Source: Halichoerus grypus
Taxonomy: Eukaryota > Chordata > Mammalia > Carnivora > Phocidae
DNA: 64,000 nt
NCBI RefSeq assembly: GCF_964656455.1
Contig: NC_135724.1
Location: forward strand, 10,067,414 to 10,131,413
Direction: 5' to 3'
Positions 58,769 to 64,000 of this stretch are shown here, piece after piece. Within the stretch, counting starts at the first letter, position 1; every line of letters begins with the position of its first letter. A program made the translations under genes and the position numbers. A model generated the notes under the pieces. That model was given only the letters and a program-made list of their open reading frames with translations. It was not told the origin of the DNA and ran no database searches.

Positions 58769-59639
58769 CTCATGCATGCGTATGATCTCTTGTTACTATT
58801 ATCCAAACTCAGTAATATATTTAGGCTGAATTTCACATGTAAGCTATTCCAGAGGCAGTTTTCATTGCTCTTGTCAGAAGTTAATATGGAAATAATGTAC
58901 CGGTCACTTACAGATTTTATATACAATTCACATATTCTTGCTCCATAGTAACACATATATAAAAGATATTTCAAGTATGTTTTATTTTTTAAGATCTGGC
59001 AAGAGTTTTGTAGAATGTACCATAGATTGGAAAGAAAATTTTCATGAAACCTACAAATCGCCTCCATGTTGAAAACATCCTTGTTTCTAATCAAATAATT
59101 CCAAAGAGGTCCAAGCTTAACTTAATTTCTGCTCACATATACAACTGTGCTATATTGTCTTACATATATGTATTTAATCACTGATTGCACAGGAATACCC
59201 AAACTGTCAAATAATCTTTTTCTATTTTTGTGGATTTCTTTTTCTTCTCTCAGAAGATACTCTTATTCTTTCCTAAACTTCCCTTGCTGCTTACAGATTT
59301 TCACCTTATGACCTTCCCTTATGCTTCACTTAAAAAATCAAGGCAATTAGGAGGGACCTAATTCACCTTTTCACCATCAAATGTGTCCATCTGCAGACAC
59401 TTGTGCACAGACACTCTGCCTTTTCTGTACTTCCAATTAAAGGTCTTGTTCTGTTTTTTATTTCTTCCTTCCTTTGGTATTATGGATCCCATATTCTCTC
59501 AATTTTCCAAAGACAATTATCTTCCAACTCTCTGTATTATTAATTTCTCACTCACAACTAATTCTTTGGGGAAGTGAAATATTGTTCAAAATATTTCCTG
59601 CCTCTATTAACCCTCTTTAAAAATTCTCATCCTACTAGA
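58769..59639. other. Single-copy non-coding DNA
   Basis: No repeat or exon recognised. A 109-codon minus-strand frame (58765-59094) overlaps the plus-strand one; no domains. Confidence 0.35.
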
Positions 59640-59965
59640 GGATTATGTTCTGATTCATGCACTCATGTATTAGGATTTTCCATGTGACTTCCTTTGACTA
59701 ACGGTACCACAGTGAGATTGACAGATGTTAACTTGTAGTGAGAGCATTAGAAGTATCATATGGTTTTTCCTATTCTTGCTCTCCTCTAATATGAGGAGAG
59801 TGATGACGCAGAGAGGGGATGTTATTTCAGCCAGAACTACACAGAACCTGGACTAAACAACAAGAAGCAAATTATACAAACTGACACGAATGAAGCAAAT
59901 AAAAAAAATATATGGGGTTTTAAACTAATGAAACATTTCAGTCCTGGACAGTTTGGGATCGGGGT
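59640..59965 (+). mobile_element. Possible MaLR (MLT1/MST-like) LTR remnant
   Basis: CCATGTGACTTCCTTTGACT, then AGAACTACACAGAACCTGGA and AATATATGGGGTTTTAAACT resembles the order in MLT1-type LTRs (TGTGACTTGCTTTGACCAA ... TTGTTTTAAGCCACT). Diverged. Confidence 0.4.
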
Positions 59966-60340
59966 CTGTGTTTTTCCCTTCTGTTCTAAAATACATTCAC
60001 CATTTTATCAAGGGATAGAAACCCAAAAGTCGGATCAACCAACATATTCAGAAGTTATGTCTTGAGATCACTTCAAAAACTGCTTTTCAGATTGAAAACT
60101 AATAATCAATCCTGCTAGTTCTTTTGTGATACTAACCAGACTGTCTGCTTCTTGATCTTCTGCCACTAAAATCACAGTATGAAGATGTGGATATGCCTGT
60201 ACTGTGTGTAATGTCTTTAGCGTTCAGTATTGAAAGACAACAATTCTATATCATCACTTGGAAATTTACCCTAAACTTAGATAAAATAGTTTCCAAACTC
60301 TGATGATACCTTCAGGAAATCTGTTAATAAATACATGAAT

Positions 60341-60392
60341 CCTTCCTTCCTCCCTTCCTCCTTTCCTTCCTTCCTTCCTTCCTTTTTTCCTT
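60341..60392. repeat. (TTCC)n pyrimidine tract
   Basis: CCTTCCTTCCTCCCTTCCTC and further TTCC units; about 50 bp. Confidence 0.95.
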
Positions 60393-60397
60393 CATGC

Positions 60398-60715
60398 ATT
60401 TAATACTCATAACTTCTTACCAAGTAATATGCCCTGAGACATATGATAGGAATACAAACACATAGGAGACACAGTCCTTGACGTCAAGAAGCTTTTAGTT
60501 ACAAAAATTAAGCAGAGCTGAAAATAAATTGATACGATAAAGTGTTACAGGTATCATTATAGATTCATACACAGGATAAGGCATTAAGAAGTGTATAATC
60601 AATTCTACTAAAAGGAAACAAGACACATTGATAGAGTGCTGCTTTTAGAACTGATTAACCATAAAGGTGGAGAGTGGTCCAAGTGCCAAGGAACAGTGGT
60701 CATGTAAACAAAGAC
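60398..60715 (-). mobile_element. L2-type remnant
   Basis: GCATTTAATACTCATAACTT, CAGTCCTTGACGTCAAGAAG, CTTTTAGTTACAAAAATTAA and AAAGTGTTACAGGTATCATT resemble the antisense L2 3' region (tail, then CCTGCCCTCAAGGAGCTTAC). Confidence 0.5.
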
Positions 60716-60764
60716 AAGGAAGTGGGAAGCATCCTGGAATGTTCTGGGAGTCAGGAGCATTTCA

Positions 60765-60950
60765 AACTATAGGGAACAAATTGAGGGTGGGGGGATGGGG
60801 TAACTGGGTGATGGGCATTAAGGAGGGCACATGATGTAATGAGCACTGGGTGTTATATGTAACTGATGAACAGCTGAACTCTACATCTGAAACTAATGAT
60901 ATACTATATGTTAATTAATTGAATTTAAATAAAATAATAAAAAAATGGCT
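60765..60950 (+). mobile_element. Carnivore L1 3'-end fragment
   Basis: GGGAACAAATTGAGGGTGGG, GGGTGATGGGCATTAAGGAG, GATGTAATGAGCACTGGGTG and CTGAAACTAATGATATACTA, ending TTGAATTTAAATAAAATAAT, is the very 3' terminus of a carnivore-type L1. Only about 185 bp: a severely 5'-truncated insertion of a subfamily younger than the one at 4619-5927. Confidence 0.9.
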
Positions 60951-61007
60951 AGTTTCATGTGTGCGGAAGTAGTGAGTAGGGAAACTTTGATTAAAACTAG
61001 AGGCATA

Positions 61008-61178
61008 GGGCGCCTGGGTGGCTCAGTTGGTTGAGCAACTGCCTTCGGCTCGGGTCATGATCCTGGAGGCCCAGGATCGAGTCCCGCGTCGGGCTCCCTG
61101 CTCGGCGGGGAGTCTGCTTCTCCCTCTGACCCTCCCCCTGCTCGTGCTCTCTCTCTCTATCTCATTCTCTCTCTCAAA

Positions 61179-61209
<31 letters not shown>

Positions 61210-61213
61210 AATC
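61008..61213 (+). mobile_element. Young CAN-SINE with perfect 17-bp TSD
   Basis: Forward orientation, head GGCGCCTGGGTGGCTCAGTT, box-B region CTCGGGTCATGATCCTGGAG, CpG-containing body (GAGTCCCGCGTCGGGCTCCC, CTCGGCGGGGAGTCTGCTTC) and an expanded (AAAT)n tail of about nine units. The 17-mer TTAAAACTAGAGGCATA flanks it at 60991-61007 and 61214-61230. Retained CpGs and the exact duplication make it one of the youngest insertions here. Confidence 0.99.
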
Positions 61214-61230
61214 TTAAAACTAGAGGCATA

Positions 61231-62214
61231 GACTTCTTTCCTTTGTAAGTGATTAAAAGCGCACACTAAGCATGCCATTTTAATTGTCTATATCTATAAG
61301 AAGTTTATTAATTACACCACGAATCCATATAAAACATCTCACTGCCTTTAGGAGCAGCTTTCATGGATATATCACAGTGCCTAGAAGACACTTGTCTTTA
61401 TGATGTTGATATTGTAAACTTAAGTCTGTAACATGAGAGTAAAAGTTTTAATTGTGTCCTAAAATTGATTTAAATTATTGTACTAGAAAAGCAAAAGACA
61501 CAGGACACTTTTGAGATTCCAGGAATGGGAGTGTGGCATAGGAATAAAGTTACTGCAAAACAGTTTTAGGATGTGCTAGGATGGCCACTTGTCACCAAGT
61601 TAGAAAGTAACTCCATCCACCCTCGAATAACTTTTTAATTGACTATTAGGCATATTAATTAGGGTGAAGAATAAAATAGACTTAGATCATTACTGTGAAA
61701 ATAAACCAAAATGAGCTTTTAAAGTTATGTAAAATATTAAGATAGAATACATTTTGCCCAGAGAAAGATTTGTTTTTTGACTATGTAAATAGAAGGGTAT
61801 AATTGCAAATTAAGTTTATTATCATTTTTATGTCAGCATGTTTTTCTGAACTTCTCACTGGGAACATTGATGAATAAAGAATTACAAATGGGCGTGCTTC
61901 ATTTCAGAAATACATCAAATGTTAATGCACTATAGAAAGCTATTCCATAAAGTAATGTGAGCATCTGTTTTTGAGAACTTTTTTTCAACTAATATCAATT
62001 TTATTCTGCATGAGTTATTTTTTTCTTTTTTTGTCCTAATTTTCTTTTAAAGAAATATCATGGAAACACTCTGAGACATGCAAGAAGCAGTTTTTGTATT
62101 AAGAAAATTTGACTTTATGCAGGTGTGTCCAGTCCAATGGCCTTTTTCATGTATTTGTTCTTTTGTTTTTCTGCAAAATCCATCATTCATCTCTCTGCAC
62201 TTTAAAAATTTTTT
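61231..62214. other. Single-copy AT-rich DNA
   Basis: No repeat or exon recognised. Confidence 0.4.
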
Positions 62215-62425
62215 TACTCATTCATCAAACATTTACTGAATATCTAGAATCTATTAAAAACTGTTCTAGGATATGGGATTTCAGTGGCAAATCAGGTCCA
62301 CGTGGCTTCTGCCCTCACACATGTTACCTCACTTATATCTTAAACTTCACAAGATCCATTGTAACTATTTTCTAGATGAGGAAACAATGTCTATGATCAC
62401 AATGGTGGAAACCTGTCAAATTTAA
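62215..62425 (-). mobile_element. L2 tail followed by MIR-like remnant
   Basis: ACTCATTCATCAAACATTTA, CTGAATATCTAGAATCTATT and AAACTGTTCTAGGATATGGG resemble an antisense L2 3' end. After about 62320, AACTTCACAAGATCCATTGT, then TTTTCTAGATGAGGAAACAA resembles antisense MIR. The junction is not sharp. Confidence 0.6.
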
Positions 62426-62494
62426 ATAGCTGACAATCTTTCTCTCCTAAATCCCTTTACGTACTCATTAATACCAGAGATTTCTAAGGCAATA

Positions 62495-62920
62495 ATTTAA
62501 AATTTTTATTTTTTTATTTTTATTAAGTTCTTTTTTTTTTTTTTTTTTTTAAAGATTTTATCCATTTATTTGAGACAGAGAGAATGAGAGAGAGAGCACG
62601 TGAGAGGGGGGAGGGTCAGAGGGAGAAGCAGGCTCCTCGCTGAGCAGGGAGCCCGATGCGGGACTCGATCCAGGGACTCCAGGATCATGACCTGAGCCGA
62701 AGGCAGTCGCCCAACCAACTGAGCCACCCAGGCGCCCTATTTTTATTAAGTTCTTAATTTTAATTCCAGTATAGTTAACATACAATGTTACATTAGTTTT
62801 GGGTGTATGATTTACTGATTCAGCAATTCTATACATAACTCAGTGCTCATCATAAGTGTATTCTTTAATCCCCACTACCTGTTTCACCCATCCCCTCCAC
62901 CACCTTGTTTTAAACTTAAC
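62495..62920 (-). mobile_element. Carnivore L1 3' UTR split by a SINE
   Basis: Antisense. After the nested SINE the sequence TAATTCCAGTATAGTTAACA, TACAATGTTACATTAGTTTT, GGTGTATGATTTACTGATTC, ATTCTATACATAACTCAGTG and AATCCCCACTACCTGTTTCA is the reverse complement of the carnivore L1 3' UTR. The TTTTTATTTTTTTATTTTTA at the left is its A-rich tail. Confidence 0.9.
62531..62737 (-). mobile_element. Young CAN-SINE nested in L1, 16-bp TSD
   Basis: Reverse orientation with a T run of about 20, near-consensus body (GAGCCCGATGCGGGACTCGA, then CCAGGGACTCCAGGATCATG) and head CTGAGCCACCCAGGCGCCC. Exact duplication TATTTTTATTAAGTTC at 62515-62530 and 62738-62753 is L1 sequence. Retained CpGs and a long pure T run indicate recent insertion. 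Confidence 0.99.
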
Positions 62921-63775
62921 ACTTCTTTATTGCCTGTATCAGTTTGGTGGTTAACAGCATGTCAATTAATTCTTATAAACAAGTTCTTAAAAAAAAAAGT
63001 GTATTGTTATTCCCATGATAATCACCTTGGTCCACACTTTTACGATTGCGTGGTTGCAATAATACAACCTCCTCTTTAACTCCATAAACTACCTTTTAGT
63101 CCAGTCACTCGACCCAGAGCAATGAAATCAGACTTTTAGTCCCTGAGCTAGTTGGCAAAAATAGGTAAGAACAAAATGGTGGCTTCCTCCCCCTCCCCCT
63201 TTTTTTTTTGGTTTATGGTTAAATCTTAAGAGGGTTTCCTCTCCCTGTGTTTATTTAATTTATATATGAGTTACTTATTTCCTTATCTTCTGATCTTATT
63301 CCTGTCTATAATAACATATTCTTAGTTGATCTTTTGCCATATATTGCGCTTTATTTCATTTCTTGGTTAAAATTCATATATATGTTTATTTCTGGTCACT
63401 TGGTTTAAACCAACCCATTCTTGCCCGGTTCACTCAGGGGTGGTTCTGATGGATGTCCTCGAGGCTCAGACAGACCCCCCAGTGTCTCTAGTCTTTATTT
63501 CTCCTTACCACATCAACTGCATGCTGTGTGAACTTCTATTTTTTTTAATTGAACTGGGTGATCACGCTCAATTGCCTCATGCTAGGAACACCTTAACCCT
63601 GCATCAGTCCATCCAGTTAGCTTTTCCATAGCAACTCAAGGACTGATGAAGTTTATGGCAAAGAAAAAATACTACTTCTCAGATTTGGTCCCTTTATCAG
63701 TTTCTTAATTCACATTTAACTGAGTCCTCATTAGTGCCTGGAAATTCTTTCCTTTCTAATTGCTGATTTCCCATC
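62921..63775. other. Single-copy non-coding DNA
   Basis: No further repeat recognised. Small frames at 62843-63079 and 63440-63631 have no domains; the first lies partly in the L1 3' UTR. Confidence 0.4.
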
Positions 63776-63798
63776 CCCTCTCTCTCTCTCTCTCTCTT
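63776..63798. repeat. (CT)n tract
   Basis: About eleven CT units followed by a T run. Confidence 0.92.
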
Positions 63799-64000
63799 TT
63801 TAATCATTGCCACTGCTGCTCATCCATAATTTTAAATAGGTGAACTCAATCTCTACTTCACCAACCAGAAATAGAAAAAAAAATCGGGAAGGATTTCCCT
63901 CAAAGTTATGCCAATGACACTAAAAAGTGATCTTAATGGATGCCTTTGCTATCAGATGCTAATGGACAAGAATTCCCTCAAGAATATAGTGAGTGCTATG
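63799..64000. other. Window edge, non-coding
   Basis: No feature recognised. Confidence 0.4.

Overview
This window is non-coding nuclear DNA from a carnivoran mammal. It is AT-rich, with low CpG, and I found no gene. The best lineage marker is the CAN-SINE family (tRNA-Lys-derived, Carnivora-specific): 17 copies, each with a tRNA-like head reading GGTGGCTCAG, a CT-rich body and a tail of the AATAAATAAATAAAATCTT type. The tails lack the extended GTCTCTGCCTCTCTCTC...CATGAATAAATAA region I associate with dog SINEC_Cf, and several copies carry a CTGACCCTCCCCC body. I therefore infer an arctoid caniform (bear, seal or mustelid type) rather than a dog. The L1 3' ends are also of carnivore type. None of the open frames looks like a host exon. 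They are L1 remnants, translations of microsatellites, or chance frames in AT-rich DNA.

Layout. 1-4.6 kb: non-repetitive DNA, two SINEs and a decayed L1. 4.6-5.9 kb: a 5'-truncated carnivore L1 bounded by a perfect 20-bp target-site duplication. 6-9.5 kb: two long polypyrimidine tracts, an L1 3' UTR and a SINE. 9.5-15.2 kb: mostly single-copy DNA, a SINE nested in an older L1, and a CNE-like block. 15.2-25.3 kb: older L1 pieces (one group with an inverted segment), MIR copies, a long L2 remnant and a SINE. 26.0-29.8 kb: a head-to-head SINE pair, an internally deleted L1 and a tail-to-tail SINE pair. 30-43 kb: single-copy DNA, L1 remnants and four SINEs, two of them with unusual internal rearrangements. 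42.7-44 kb: an ATCT STR, a purine tract with strong G-quadruplex potential and a GATT repeat. 44-60 kb: mostly single-copy DNA with ancient L2, MIR and MaLR-like remnants and a CpG-richer segment at 50.86-51.31 kb that may be a solo ERV LTR. 60-64 kb: L2, L1 and two young SINEs with perfect duplications.

The features do not work together as a system. They record successive retrotransposition: MIR/L2 first, then old L1M, carnivore L1 and young CAN-SINEs, with nesting that gives relative ages. I see no undescribed coding system. The items most worth checking are the possible LTR, the rearranged SINEs, the inverted SINE pairs, the L1 with a repeated 3' end, and several homeodomain-motif-rich single-copy blocks that might be conserved non-coding elements. 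Repeat family names come from memory of consensus sequences; no database search was run.
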